DNA from: Bacteroidota bacterium
Lineage (GTDB): Bacteria > Bacteroidota > Bacteroidia > Cytophagales > Cytophagaceae
DNA length: 64,000 bases
NCBI GenBank assembly: GCA_023458555.1
Contig: JAEWYS010000002.1
Span: 310,001-374,000, forward strand
Direction of reading: 5' to 3'
Below, in pieces: positions 9,601 to 18,351 of the stretch (position 1 is the first letter of the stretch; every line of letters starts with the position of its first letter). The position numbers and the translations under genes were made by a program. The notes under the pieces were generated by a model. The model had not been told where the DNA came from and made no database searches. It saw nothing but the letters and a program-made list of their open reading frames with translations.

Positions 9601-10049
9601 AAACGTACTGTGAATGTGTTTTCGACCAGCGAACGCTTGTTAATTACCTTTTCAGAAAGCGCTTCCGGATAAGAAACAATCATAATTCCTTCATCCGTGC
9701 TCCTGCTATTTATCTGATTGAGCACTTCTGCCCTCAGAAGAACATTGGCATTTTCAACTTCCTCATACTGATATGCTTTTTTATAGGAAGAAGGCAGCAA
9801 TAATACATTCTCATGCTCCACCAGGCTCTGAAGATCATTCAGAAAATAATGAGCCTCTTCCTTGTCATGCATTATAAATAGCATTGGTCTGGGAAAAAGG
9901 TAATAAAAAACAGCAGCCATAACCGCATCCATACTACCGGACAAGCCTTTAAGCCTGAATTTTTTATCACCGGATGTCAAAAGCTTATCTGCGAGAGATC
10001 TTACCAGACTGTCTGACTTGTATATACTTATAAAATCTTTTACTTTCAC
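6675..10049 (-). CDS. mfd: Transcription-repair coupling factor Mfd
   Basis: Mfd is the ATP-driven translocase that displaces RNA polymerase stalled at DNA damage and recruits UvrA. The 1124 residues show the expected order: a UvrB-like N-terminal module ('RGGIIDIFSYANELPYRIELFGDEVESIRTF' near 180), the RNA-polymerase-interacting domain around 430-510 (LRTLHPGDFVTHADHGIARFAGL), the helicase lobes with Walker A GDVGFGKT near 590, DEEQ near 690, 'LTATPIPRTLHFS', 'QMRGRVGRS', and a C-terminal TRCF domain. The length is normal. The start MKVKDFISIY is the first in-frame methionine, 16-30 bases after a TACTTTTG promoter element. Confidence 0.97.
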   Translation of the reverse strand: MKVKDFISIYKSDSLVRSLADKLLTSGDKKFRLKGLSGSMDAVMAAVFYYLFPRPMLFIMHDKEEAHYFLNDLQSLVEHENVLLLPSSYKKAYQYEEVENANVLLRAEVLNQINSRSTDEGIMIVSYPEALSEKVINKRSLVENTFTVRLGESLDISFLSELLISYDFEKTDFVLEAGQFAVRGGIIDIFSYANELPYRIELFGDEVESIRTFNPDSQLSIESKTSFSLVPNVQTRLLQEQRESLLKFLPENTVIWMKDAQLTFDVIRNTYERVKKTFEAIRKTNGGNRLITNPEELFESPEIFEQLLAEHKVFEFGNRFYWQKAQEAEFHSKPQPSFNKEFSLLVENLNDMQSKDYTNIIVAESHKQIERLTAIIEELDSFVRFQNLNVSLRQGFIDEHAKLVCYTDHQLFDRFHAYKAKEKYSKSKAITLKELRTLHPGDFVTHADHGIARFAGLEKVEVNSRPQEAIRLVFRDDDLMLVSIHQLHKISKYSGKEGGPPALSKLGSAEWEQKKSKVKNHVKDIAKELILLYAKRKAAPGYSYSQDSFLQAELESSFIYEDTPDQAKATADVKADMELPHPMDRLVCGDVGFGKTEVAIRAAFKAVCDNKQVAILVPTTILAMQHYKTFKERLKGLPCVVEYVNRFKTTQQIKETLKRVSEGKTNILIGTHRLISKDVKFQDLGLLVIDEEQKFGVKVKEKLKELKVNVDTLTLTATPIPRTLHFSLMGARDLSIIATPPPNRQPVTTEIHTFNDEIIRDAVSYELKRGGQVFMVHNRIKDIEALADRIIRLVPDARVGVAHGQMEGELLEKIMMRFVEGEFDVLVSTNIIESGLDIPNANTILINMAHMFGLSDLHQMRGRVGRSNKKAFCYLLTPPVSMLPSDSRKRLSALEEFSDLGDGFKVAMRDLDIRGAGNLLGAEQSGFINDIGFEMYQKILNEAVMELKENEFQDLFRNDLQKIAAKALVRDCVIETDMAVVIPDIYVANISERLSLYNTLDNTKTPEELNELRDTVRDRFGPLPREVSELFETVRLRWLAEQLGFEKVTLKNETMRCYFVSENSDTYFKSDIFGAILRYVQYNDKVSRLKEVNKKPLLILDDVSSIARGIELFELMLAVPAVSG

Positions 10050-10070
10050 CGTTACAATTAACTATCTGTA

Positions 10071-10078
10071 CAAAAGTA
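10071..10078 (-). promoter_or_regulatory. Putative -7 promoter element of mfd
   Basis: The minus strand reads TACTTTTG, an exact match to TAnnTTTG, about 20 bases upstream of the mfd start. A matching TTTG at the right distance is not clear, so confidence is moderate. Confidence 0.45.
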
Positions 10079-10260
10079 GTGAAATACACAAAACACTGCA
10101 TAAAGAAAATAGCAAACAGGCTTTTTTAGTTCTCTGGAACAGTAATTCCGCTATTGTGCTCAACAAGTTCCTGTTTTGAACGTTGTAGGGTTTTACTGTA
10201 GTTGAACGTCCTCTTAATTATTTGTAACTTTAATCTGATTATTAAATTCAATGTAATCAA

Positions 10261-10770
10261 ATGATACGAAAGCTCTCTTTATTGTTCGTTGCTTTGCTTA
10301 CACATGTTCTGTCCTTTGCACAATTCGATGTTGTAGAAGTCGGGATTAACGGACTTACCTGCTCCATGTGCTCATACAGTGTCGAAAACTCTATCCGGAA
10401 AATTCAGGAAGTGGACAAAATCAGCATGGATCTTAATAACAACATTGCTTTCGTTTATTTTAAGCGAAACTCGGCAATTGATTTTAACTTGCTTGCTGAG
10501 CGTGTTCGCAACTCCGGATTCTCGGTGAGGCATATCAGTTTTACGCTAAGCAAACCGGTTACGATAAATCAGACAGGGATATTTGAAACCGGTAGCCAGA
10601 CATTTCAATGCATCAATACATCATCTTCTGTACTTTCCCCCGGAAGCAAGTTTCGATTAATGGGCAAAGAGTTCATGTCCAAAACCGCATACAAAGAAGT
10701 ACAGACCTCCTTAAAATCAATTAAAAAAACTTCCGGCCAGGATATATTGCTTGTCAATCATGAAGAGTAA
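10261..10770 (+). CDS. Exported heavy-metal-associated (HMA) domain protein
   Basis: A protein of 169 residues with a signal peptide (MIRKLSLLFVALLTHVLSFAQ) and then an HMA-type ferredoxin-like fold: 'VGINGLTCSMCSYSVENSIRKI' carries the metal-binding pair Cys34 and Cys37. HMA domains usually bind Cu(I) or other soft metals in copper chaperones and P-type ATPases. Here the domain is exported, so it would work in the periplasm. The C-terminal ~70 residues are not part of the usual HMA fold; a further cysteine lies in 'TFQCINTSS'. The stop overlaps the next gene's ATG region, so the two are translationally coupled. Metal identity is not determinable from sequence. Confidence 0.8.
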   Translation: MIRKLSLLFVALLTHVLSFAQFDVVEVGINGLTCSMCSYSVENSIRKIQEVDKISMDLNNNIAFVYFKRNSAIDFNLLAERVRNSGFSVRHISFTLSKPVTINQTGIFETGSQTFQCINTSSSVLSPGSKFRLMGKEFMSKTAYKEVQTSLKSIKKTSGQDILLVNHEE

Positions 10771-11689
10771 TGTTCTTCTGATTATTATTTGTCTGAATTA
10801 CTGCTTTGCCTCCAAAGTATACAGTCAGGAACTGTATATACACTCCGAGCCTGCCAGCCCTGTACCAAGAGGAGTATTCAGCATTCGCTACAGCATGGAA
10901 ACCTATCAGGAAGAATACAATCGAAAACACTGGCATGCGTTGCGATTATATTATGGTATCAGCAATAATCTTTCCATAACAGGAAGTCTTACTGCCTCTA
11001 ATCATCACCTGAGGGAATTTCCGGCCAATCCATATGCTTATTTTACCAATCATCATCAGCAAGGCTTTAGCAGAGACTATCCGCTAAACTTTGATGGCGG
11101 GCATGTAAACCTGAGGTATCGCCTTTTCTCTCATGATGAACCGAATGGTCATATCCGCATAGCATCCTTTGCCGAAGGCTCTTATATCAACTCAGCACAT
11201 GATGAGGCTGAACCGCATCTTCTTGGAGATAATACAGGATATGGCGGCGGCATCATTGCAACCAAGCTAATAAAAAAGCTGGCGCTGAACGTAACGGCCG
11301 GCTTTATGCGTCCGACCGCGTACCATCAGAAAAAAGACAATTTAAAGTTCAGATCCGGCAATGCTCGCTATGCTGTATTCTCTGCCGGCTATCTGCTTTA
11401 TCCCAAGACCTATAACAGCTACAACGATTTGAATATTAATCTATACATGGAAGCTCTCTATAAAGAATATGACGCTGCCACCTTGTATATAAATGAGCAA
11501 TACGAAAACATTGAATTCTTTCCGTATCTCCGCGAAGGACGTTATATGGAACTAAGGCCCGGTCTCCAGTTTATAATAAACTCCCGCAACCGACTGGATA
11601 TCAGTGCAGGCTTTACAGTATATGGAAGGACTTTTATCCGTTATAACCCGACAGTCTACATAAGTTATCAACGCTATCTTTTCAAATAA
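10760..11689 (+). CDS. Predicted outer-membrane beta-barrel protein
   Basis: The ATG at 10760 lies inside the end of the upstream HMA gene (11-base overlap); I prefer it over the TTG at 10751 because it starts the signal peptide (MKSNVLLIIICLNYCFASKVYSQ). The mature part has alternating aromatic/hydrophobic strands ('HALRLYYGISNNLSITGSLTA', 'GHVNLRYRLFSHDE', 'RLDISAGFTVYGRTF') and ends in FK after 'YISYQRYLF', typical of an outer-membrane barrel. It is rich in His near 'TASNHH' and 'TNHHQQ'. Coupling to the HMA protein suggests a role in metal handling or export, but no transporter motif is visible. Confidence 0.7.
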   Translation: MKSNVLLIIICLNYCFASKVYSQELYIHSEPASPVPRGVFSIRYSMETYQEEYNRKHWHALRLYYGISNNLSITGSLTASNHHLREFPANPYAYFTNHHQQGFSRDYPLNFDGGHVNLRYRLFSHDEPNGHIRIASFAEGSYINSAHDEAEPHLLGDNTGYGGGIIATKLIKKLALNVTAGFMRPTAYHQKKDNLKFRSGNARYAVFSAGYLLYPKTYNSYNDLNINLYMEALYKEYDAATLYINEQYENIEFFPYLREGRYMELRPGLQFIINSRNRLDISAGFTVYGRTFIRYNPTVYISYQRYLFK

Positions 11690-11702
11690 GAAGCGATTGC
11701 TT

Positions 11703-14633
11703 TTAATCAAATATTGACTGAATATCTTCTCTGGTGAGACTTTTTACAAAACTCTCTTCCGTTGTGATAATCTCTTCAGCCAGTTTCTGCTTATTCCGTT
11801 GCAGATTGAGAATCTTTTCTTCGACCGTATTCTTTGAGATAAACTTATAGGTAAACACCTGATTTTTCTGTCCTATACGGTATGCCCTGTCTACCGCCTG
11901 CGCTTCAATAGCAGGATTCCACCAGGGATCAAGAATAAACACGTAATCAGCAGCAGTAAGATTAAGCCCGAGTCCTCCGGCTTTTAATGAAATCAGAAAA
12001 ATCTTAACGCTTTCATCCGTCTGAAAGCGCTCTACCTGCGCCTGTCTGTCCACTGTTGATCCGTCCAGATAAGCATACTGGTAATTTTGTTTCTGGAGAT
12101 ATTCTTTAACCAAAGCAAGGTGCTTTACAAACTGACTGAAAATTAGAATTTTGTGATTTTCAGAAAGCGCTCTTTCTAGCATATGAATAACATCTTCCAT
12201 TTTTCCTGAATCGCCCAGATAGTCCGGGTCTGTCAATCGCGGATGGTTGGCAATCTGTCTCAATTTTGTCAAACCCCTGAAAAGCATGAAACGGGAACCG
12301 GAAATACCTTTTTCATCCAGGCTTTCAAGAATAAGATTTCGGTATTCCGATTTCACTTTTTCATACTCTGCCTCCTGCTCTGCAGTCATGGTGCTATACT
12401 GAATATTTTCCACTTTCTCCGGAAGCTCCGTTGCCACCTGTTTTTTATGTCTGCGCAAAATGAACGGCTTAATTATCGCGTGAAGCTTTCTGGATTTTAC
12501 TTCATCCTGCTTCTTTTCTATCGGATATAAGAACTCATTCTTGAAAAAGTTGGCTTCGCCCAGCAGTCCCGGATTCACAAAGTTCATTTGTGACCATATG
12601 TCCATTATGCTGTTTTCGACAGGAGTACCTGTCAGCACCAGCTTATATGTTGATTTTAAGCTATTAACAGCTCTGGCTATATTTGAATCAGGATTTTTGA
12701 TTGCCTGCGATTCATCAAGTATTATATAATGAAAATAATACTCCTGCAAAAAATCGACATCTCTTCGAATAGTTCCATAGGAAGTAAGTATCACATCGTA
12801 GTTTTCGAAACGGGCTACATTTTTTTCCCGATTGATACCACTATAATTAAACACCTTCAGCTCCGGGGTAAATTTCCGGGCTTCCATCTCCCAGTTGTAC
12901 AGCAAGCTGGTAGGCATAATAAGTAAGGTCGCTGCCTGTGCTCCTGCCTGTTTATGATATTGCAGCATGGCTAGTGTCTGCACAGTCTTTCCGAGACCCA
13001 TATCATCGGCAAGGCATCCCCCGAAGTTGTATTTGTTAAGAAACAGCATCCAGTTATAACCGGCTTTCTGATATGGACGCAGGGCCCCGCTAAAGCCTTC
13101 AGGAAGCGGCATATCCTCTATTTCCTCAAAGTTTCTGAGCTGTTCCAGCTTTTCAGTAAAGTTGAAATAGGCGAAATTGTTCTGATGCAGTTCCTGTACC
13201 AGCGCCAAATGATGCTTTTTCAGAAGAAGTCCGCTATCTCCCCCGTTTTCCATAAAAGCAAACAGTTCACTATACTGAGCGAACCAATACTCCGGGATTA
13301 CCGCAATCTCACCATTGGGAAGCGTAAATTCTTTCTTTTTAGCCAATATATACTTTCTCAGCTGCACAAAAGGGATCTCAAATTCTCCAAAATGCACGGT
13401 AGCATACACATCAAACCAGTCCTTTCCTTCATTAACCTCTAAGTGGATAGTTGATTCCCCGACAAAATATTTTTTCTGATCCCGGGTATTCTGACGAAGT
13501 TGTATGCCCAGCGCTTCGATCACCTGCTTATTTTGAGCCAGCCAGGAAAACGCCTGCGATTTTTCAATTACCTTTTTTCCGTTTTTTAGCTCAAGGCCGA
13601 TTGCTTTAAGATCATTTTTGATCTTTTTTTCCCATTCCAGTGACCGCTTTACCTTGTGAAACACATAAGAGTCGGCCGTTTTTTCCATCTTAACAAACGA
13701 TGGCGCCAATGTCTCACTACTGAAAATATGCTTGCCGTATTGGTAGGCAAGACTGAAAACCAGTTTACCTTCGTCCTCTTCCAGCACAGCAGTATCACTC
13801 TCCTGGTCAAACAAGCTGGCATTCTGCGTTGATGCCAACTCTGTAAATGTCAGAACCGGAACAGGATTAGCCCTTTCAGAATTGATTGAAAAACCACGTG
13901 CAAACACATCGAAATTGGCAATCAGAGGTGTAACAAACTTCTCAAAATAGGTTTGTTCCATTTTTCGGGGCACAACAATAAACTTCTTGTTGAGAAACGG
14001 CCTGATCTTATTTCCGTCTACGTCTTTTTCAAACGTATATAATTTATCTCCCAGTAATAACCATGCCGGAGAGTTGGAAATGATAATCGCGCTTTTGTAT
14101 TGAAAATCAAGCTTCTCTCCATTGTATTTAATCGTCGGGAAATAATGGGTATTATCCTCATTACGCACAAAGTGAAAGAGGACCGTGGCCTTTTTATCAG
14201 TAATATAAACCTGTTTCCAGGTGGGCTCTCCATCACTTCCCATTTCGAAGATGAGCTTATTGGCCAGTAGCGAAAAGATGTCCGTCTTTTTGGATTCTAT
14301 ATAAGTGGCTATTGTTTCCTGCAGAATTTTATCACCTTTGTCCTTGTCGTATACTTTCAGAAAAAACTCACTGGCACTTATTTTCTTATTATAAAATTTC
14401 TTAACAATAGAATCCTGGCTGATCGAATCAATCAGCTTAATCAGCTTATAATCTTTTTCATCCAGTCCATCCTCAAACTCCTTACAGTTTTTTGAGCTGA
14501 TGCTCTGATGTTTCAACGTAAGTCTTCCGTTGGCATCGACCTGAACAGCAAATGCTTCGAAGAGATATCCCAGATACTCATGTTGAAATAATGAATATAT
14601 GATTTGGAAAGGCTCTGAGGTTAGTACATTCAT
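11703..14633 (-). CDS. SNF2-family DNA/RNA helicase-like ATPase
   Basis: Swi2/Snf2 ATPases translocate on double-stranded DNA and remodel protein-DNA complexes. Seen: Walker A 'DDMGLGKT' near residue 541, the DESQ box near 637 (ILDESQAIKNP), 'LTGTPVENSIMDIWSQ', and 'VDRAYRIGQKNQVFTY' near 916. The first ~450 residues are a non-catalytic region. The frame is open up to 14756, but that extension is poorly conserved-looking and overlaps the upstream gene's stop, whereas the Met at 14633 gives MNVLTSEPFQIIYSLF; I chose 14633 (976 residues). A bacterial role in transcription recycling, as for RapA, is possible but not shown. Confidence 0.9.
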   Translation of the reverse strand: MNVLTSEPFQIIYSLFQHEYLGYLFEAFAVQVDANGRLTLKHQSISSKNCKEFEDGLDEKDYKLIKLIDSISQDSIVKKFYNKKISASEFFLKVYDKDKGDKILQETIATYIESKKTDIFSLLANKLIFEMGSDGEPTWKQVYITDKKATVLFHFVRNEDNTHYFPTIKYNGEKLDFQYKSAIIISNSPAWLLLGDKLYTFEKDVDGNKIRPFLNKKFIVVPRKMEQTYFEKFVTPLIANFDVFARGFSINSERANPVPVLTFTELASTQNASLFDQESDTAVLEEDEGKLVFSLAYQYGKHIFSSETLAPSFVKMEKTADSYVFHKVKRSLEWEKKIKNDLKAIGLELKNGKKVIEKSQAFSWLAQNKQVIEALGIQLRQNTRDQKKYFVGESTIHLEVNEGKDWFDVYATVHFGEFEIPFVQLRKYILAKKKEFTLPNGEIAVIPEYWFAQYSELFAFMENGGDSGLLLKKHHLALVQELHQNNFAYFNFTEKLEQLRNFEEIEDMPLPEGFSGALRPYQKAGYNWMLFLNKYNFGGCLADDMGLGKTVQTLAMLQYHKQAGAQAATLLIMPTSLLYNWEMEARKFTPELKVFNYSGINREKNVARFENYDVILTSYGTIRRDVDFLQEYYFHYIILDESQAIKNPDSNIARAVNSLKSTYKLVLTGTPVENSIMDIWSQMNFVNPGLLGEANFFKNEFLYPIEKKQDEVKSRKLHAIIKPFILRRHKKQVATELPEKVENIQYSTMTAEQEAEYEKVKSEYRNLILESLDEKGISGSRFMLFRGLTKLRQIANHPRLTDPDYLGDSGKMEDVIHMLERALSENHKILIFSQFVKHLALVKEYLQKQNYQYAYLDGSTVDRQAQVERFQTDESVKIFLISLKAGGLGLNLTAADYVFILDPWWNPAIEAQAVDRAYRIGQKNQVFTYKFISKNTVEEKILNLQRNKQKLAEEIITTEESFVKSLTREDIQSIFD

Positions 14634-14752
14634 TTTTTTCGCAAAAACAAGCGTACAATTTAACAGATTTTCAGTCAATATCCTGATGATTGTTGAAAAA
14701 AGAAGAAACTCTGTGGATAACCTCTTTGCCAGACTCAGCAGCCTGTTAATTA

Positions 14753-15976
14753 TCAAAGATTTTCCCGAACACTAACTTTTGAAGCTTGTAAGGCAGGTCT
14801 GTATGAAAGAAGAATTGTCAATATCACAATGATAAGCCCTGTGTACAGAAAATCAAGGCCGTTCATACGAACCGGGTAGGCGTCAACAACGGATGTCTCC
14901 ATACCCATTGAGACAAGGCCAAACTGCTGCTGCAATGTACAGACTACAAAACCAAGCAAAAGCCCGGCAAATGCACCTGTCAATGCAATCATCAGCCCTT
15001 CGGTAAGAAAAATATTTCTAATCATTGATCGCCCCGCACCCAGCGAAAGCATAATTGCCACATCTTTCTTTTTTTCGATACTCAGCATCGTCAGTGAAAA
15101 AAAGATATTAACCGAAGCAATCAGCAGAAGAAATGTAAAAATTATAAAGACAAACAGCTTCTCAATCTTGATGGCCCTCAACAGGCTGGCATGCTGCTCA
15201 TCCGAATCCTGAATAAGGAATTCTTCTCCGAATACTTTTTTCAGCTGTTTTTTTACCTCACTTACCTTAAATCCTTTTTTGGTTTTTATTTCCAGTGCAC
15301 TGATCTTTCCCTGAAGACTAAAAAGCTCTTCGGCAAATGAAAGGGGGGTAAACACATAATTATCATCGTATTGTTTTTCGATAGCAAACACGGCGCTGAC
15401 CGGAATAAATTTTGAGATCAGCATATCACTGGCTGTCGGATTGAGTACTTTCTGGTTATTAGGAAAACTTATTTTGAGCGGATAGAAATCATTATTCAGA
15501 CCTACATTAAGACTATATTGTATTCCCCGCCCTATAACAGCATACGGCCGCCTGCCTCTGTTAAGCACAAACTCACCTTCTACAATGGCGGAATCCATAC
15601 GTCCCTGCCTGACAAAATTGTCAGAAACTCCTTTTACCTTAACAACCCGGCGATCATCCCGGTGCTCAATGAGCGCATTTTCTTCCAATACTTCACTTAC
15701 AATATCTATTCCCTCGAGCGAGTATATTTTCTCCAGCATTACCGGATCATTATCAAATGCCCGGCCACTCACCAGCGCCACTTTAATCTCCGGATCAAAC
15801 GTGCTGTACAGTGTTCTGATTAATCCTTCGAGTCCGTTGAAAACAGAAAGCACTATCACAAGGGCAGCTGTCCCCAACGCAACTACCAGCATAGAAAGAA
15901 TCGAAATTATATTAATAAAATTTTTCTTCTTCCCGGAAAAAAAGTATCTCCTCGCTATAAAAAATGGGACATTCAA
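14753..15976 (-). CDS. LolC/LolE-type ABC transporter permease (FtsX family)
   Basis: An inner-membrane permease of 407 residues with the MacB/FtsX topology: one N-terminal helix (about 19-45, after 'FIARRYFFSGKKKNFINIISILSM'), a large periplasmic domain, then three C-terminal helices (about 270-295, 320-345, 375-395). This arrangement and the N-terminal 'ARRY..' pattern match LolC/E subunits, which with the LolD ATPase release lipoproteins from the inner membrane. No LolD gene is adjacent. It follows rbfA by about 40 bases and is likely co-transcribed. Family assignment is solid; the lipoprotein role is inference, and other substrates are possible. Confidence 0.85.
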   Translation of the reverse strand: MNVPFFIARRYFFSGKKKNFINIISILSMLVVALGTAALVIVLSVFNGLEGLIRTLYSTFDPEIKVALVSGRAFDNDPVMLEKIYSLEGIDIVSEVLEENALIEHRDDRRVVKVKGVSDNFVRQGRMDSAIVEGEFVLNRGRRPYAVIGRGIQYSLNVGLNNDFYPLKISFPNNQKVLNPTASDMLISKFIPVSAVFAIEKQYDDNYVFTPLSFAEELFSLQGKISALEIKTKKGFKVSEVKKQLKKVFGEEFLIQDSDEQHASLLRAIKIEKLFVFIIFTFLLLIASVNIFFSLTMLSIEKKKDVAIMLSLGAGRSMIRNIFLTEGLMIALTGAFAGLLLGFVVCTLQQQFGLVSMGMETSVVDAYPVRMNGLDFLYTGLIIVILTILLSYRPALQASKVSVRENL

Positions 15977-16018
15977 TGATTTGTATTCCTTCTATCAATT
16001 ATGTTACTATTCCAAATT

Positions 16019-16408
16019 TTAATCTTCCGGATTTTGTTCTGAAGAATCTTCACCTCTGGCTGGTTTGCTGATCTTATTAAACAGATTTTCCATTTTGGCA
16101 GCGTGATCAAGTGACTCATCCAGATAAAACTCAATCTCGGGAATTATACGAACCTGAGAGCGGATTTTCGAGCCAAGCATTCCTCTTATTTTGCTTTTTA
16201 CTTCTTTTACTTTCTTTAGCTCCTCCTTCTTGTCAGAGACCATCAGAAAGCTGAGAAACACCTTGGCAAAGCCCAGATCGGGACTCACTTTTACATCGGT
16301 AACAGTTATGAAAGCATTCCCAAACATACTTTTTGCATCCTGCTGGAAGATTGCCGCCAGTTCCTTCTGCAATAATTTAGAATATTTCTGCTGCCTCTGA
16401 GATTCCAT
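16019..16408 (-). CDS. rbfA: Ribosome-binding factor A
   Basis: RbfA is a KH-like protein that helps mature the 5' end of 16S rRNA in the 30S subunit. Its 129 residues show the family pattern: 'SQRQQKYSKLLQKELAAIFQQ', 'FITVTDVKVSPDLGFAKVFLSF', and 'RSQVRIIPEIEFYLDESLDHAAKMENLFNKI'. The C-terminus carries a short acidic tail. It is the first gene of a short minus-strand run with the LolC/E-like permease. Confidence 0.95.
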   Translation of the reverse strand: MESQRQQKYSKLLQKELAAIFQQDAKSMFGNAFITVTDVKVSPDLGFAKVFLSFLMVSDKKEELKKVKEVKSKIRGMLGSKIRSQVRIIPEIEFYLDESLDHAAKMENLFNKISKPARGEDSSEQNPED

Positions 16409-16500
16409 TGTAATTTATTTAATTGATATATTTACCCAAACTTATAGAAAAAGTACTGGTTTAAAACTATACCAAATATAAAAGAAAGGTTATTGTTTTG

Positions 16501-17904
16501 GTGAATTTTTTCAAATATACAGATCCTTTAAGGATTATATCTCTTTTGTTCATATTGCTTATTCTCAGAATCCCCTTTTATCTGACAGATATCCCTGCTA
16601 CTTGTCAGGAACTGGAATGGATGCTGATCGGAGAAAAGCTTTCGGCAGGATTTACGCTTTACAAAGATGTCTGGACCAATCTGGAGCCGCTTTCCGGCAC
16701 GGTGTATTCCTTCCTGACCGGCATATTTGGAAAATCACTGTCCGCGCTCAGAATATCAGGTACTATTCTCGTCTATCTCCAGGCTGTTTTTTTCAACTAC
16801 ATGTGCAACCGTATAGCATTATATAATGAAAAATCCAGCTTTCCGGGGCTTTTCTATATACTCTTTTCCTGTCTTTTTGTAGACTTTTACTCTTTACCTC
16901 CTGTATTACTATCCCTCACCTTTATTCTGCCAGCCATTTACCTGACAATTATTCAGGTCAAATTTAAAACCAGCGATGAAGGACTTTTATATCTGGGTGT
17001 CCTCATCGCTGTGTCAAGTCTGTTTTATTTTCCCAATATAATTCTCTTTCCCTTTTTTCTGTTTGTTCTTCTTTTATTTACATCTCTGTCATTTCGGAAA
17101 ATATTGCTGACCTCAACCGGCTTTCTGCTTCCCCTGTCAATATTATCATTATATCATCTGTTTTCCGATAGTTTTGAAGAGTTGAATCATAACCTGTTTT
17201 TTTCATTCTTTGCTCTCCCGGTAACCACCTACTCTTCATACACAGTCTTTCCGGTTGTTGCAGCACTGCCATTACTTCTGTTGTTTACAGCATTTGTCGC
17301 TCTCAACAACCGGTCCGGATATATTAATTTTCAATTCAATGGTATCAAATCCATGTTGATTCTACTGGTCGGCGGAATCTGCACAATCCTTATCAGCAGA
17401 ACCGTTTCTCCTTCTCAGCTATATATTCTGGTACCGATATTCGCTTTTTTCAGCGCGCACGTATTTCTTCTGGCCACTGGCAAAATTCTTCCCAAATTAT
17501 TTTTCTGGTTTACCATATTATACGTACCGGCTCTCAATATGGTCTTTCTGAACAACTATTCATCCGAACTCCGGGAAAACTTATACGTGAGGCCGGTTCC
17601 GGCAGAATATGACACAACCATCACAGGCAAAAAAATACTGGTAGTTGGTAACGAACCCGGTCTTTATCTTAACTCAAGCCTGGCAACGCCTTATTACAAC
17701 TGGTACCTGGCAGAAAGGCATTTTGGTGACTTTAGCAACATGAAACATCTTTCTGCTCTGTATATTAATTTTAAAAAAGATCTTCCCCAGGTAATTATTG
17801 ATCGCGAAAACAAGATGGAAAAAATTTTCTTTCACATTCCGATCCTGGCAAAAGAATATCAAAAATCCGGCAAGGAGCCGGTATACATTCTAAAAGAAAA
17901 ATAG
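16501..17904 (+). CDS. Polytopic membrane protein of unknown function
   Basis: About 467 residues with roughly ten hydrophobic helices, followed by a soluble C-terminal part of ~110 residues ('GKKILVVGNEPGLYLNSSLATPYYNWYLAERHFGDFSN'). I do not recognise the family. The layout (many helices, then a soluble domain containing short polar loops) resembles GT-C-type glycosyltransferases or related Bacteroidota envelope proteins, but no catalytic motif is evident. The start may be the GTG at 16501 or the TTG at 16498; neither is strong. Transcribed divergently from rbfA and convergent with rpiB. Confidence 0.7.
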   Translation: MNFFKYTDPLRIISLLFILLILRIPFYLTDIPATCQELEWMLIGEKLSAGFTLYKDVWTNLEPLSGTVYSFLTGIFGKSLSALRISGTILVYLQAVFFNYMCNRIALYNEKSSFPGLFYILFSCLFVDFYSLPPVLLSLTFILPAIYLTIIQVKFKTSDEGLLYLGVLIAVSSLFYFPNIILFPFFLFVLLLFTSLSFRKILLTSTGFLLPLSILSLYHLFSDSFEELNHNLFFSFFALPVTTYSSYTVFPVVAALPLLLLFTAFVALNNRSGYINFQFNGIKSMLILLVGGICTILISRTVSPSQLYILVPIFAFFSAHVFLLATGKILPKLFFWFTILYVPALNMVFLNNYSSELRENLYVRPVPAEYDTTITGKKILVVGNEPGLYLNSSLATPYYNWYLAERHFGDFSNMKHLSALYINFKKDLPQVIIDRENKMEKIFFHIPILAKEYQKSGKEPVYILKEK

Positions 17905-17930
17905 CCGTTCTTTTATGAACAGGCTATTTT
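17898..17930. terminator. Shared terminator between the membrane protein gene and rpiB
   Basis: Arms aaaatagcc (17898-17906) and ggctatttt (17922-17930) enclose a second short stem gttc/gaac. It overlaps the ends of both convergent genes and has T-runs on both strands. Confidence 0.75.
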
Positions 17931-18344
17931 GTTCACTCTTTTTTCGTGCCTGCCGCCTTCAAAATCAGTCTCAAGAAACGCTTTAACACAGTCTCTTGCC
18001 ACTTCCTCTGAAATAAACCTGGCTGGAAGACACAGAACATTCGCATTATTATGCTGACGGGAAAGCTCTGCCAGTTCGGAGCTCCAGCATAGAGCGGCCC
18101 TGACTCCCTGATGTTTATTGGCAGCCATCGCTACACCGTTTCCACTGCCGCAGATTAAAATCCCCACATCAACAGTTTTGTTTTCTACAGCCTCTGCCAG
18201 AGGATGAGCAAAGTCAGGATAGTCAACCGAATCACATGAATATGGTCCCATATCAACCACTTCTGCTGACAATTCTTTTAAAAATCCGGTCAGCATCGTT
18301 TTATAATCAAAACCGGCATGGTCCCCGCCTATAGCGATCTTCAT
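17913..18344 (-). CDS. rpiB: Ribose 5-phosphate isomerase B
   Basis: RpiB interconverts ribose 5-phosphate and ribulose 5-phosphate in the pentose phosphate pathway. Seen in its 143 residues: 'IGGDHAGFDYK' at the N-terminus, 'DYPDFAHPLAEAV', the catalytic loop ICGSGNG with Cys65, 'RAALCWSSELAELSRQHNNANVLCLPARFI', and 'GGRHEKRVNKI' near the end. All expected residues are present. It follows tatC closely (8 bases) and is probably co-transcribed. Confidence 0.95.
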   Translation of the reverse strand: MKIAIGGDHAGFDYKTMLTGFLKELSAEVVDMGPYSCDSVDYPDFAHPLAEAVENKTVDVGILICGSGNGVAMAANKHQGVRAALCWSSELAELSRQHNNANVLCLPARFISEEVARDCVKAFLETDFEGGRHEKRVNKIACS

Positions 18345-18351
18345 AAATTCT

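Noticed and set aside
14634..14756. N-terminal extension of the SNF2 protein to 14756
   Set aside because: The added 41 residues look like translated leader, and the frame would overlap the permease stop; the Met at 14633 fits better.
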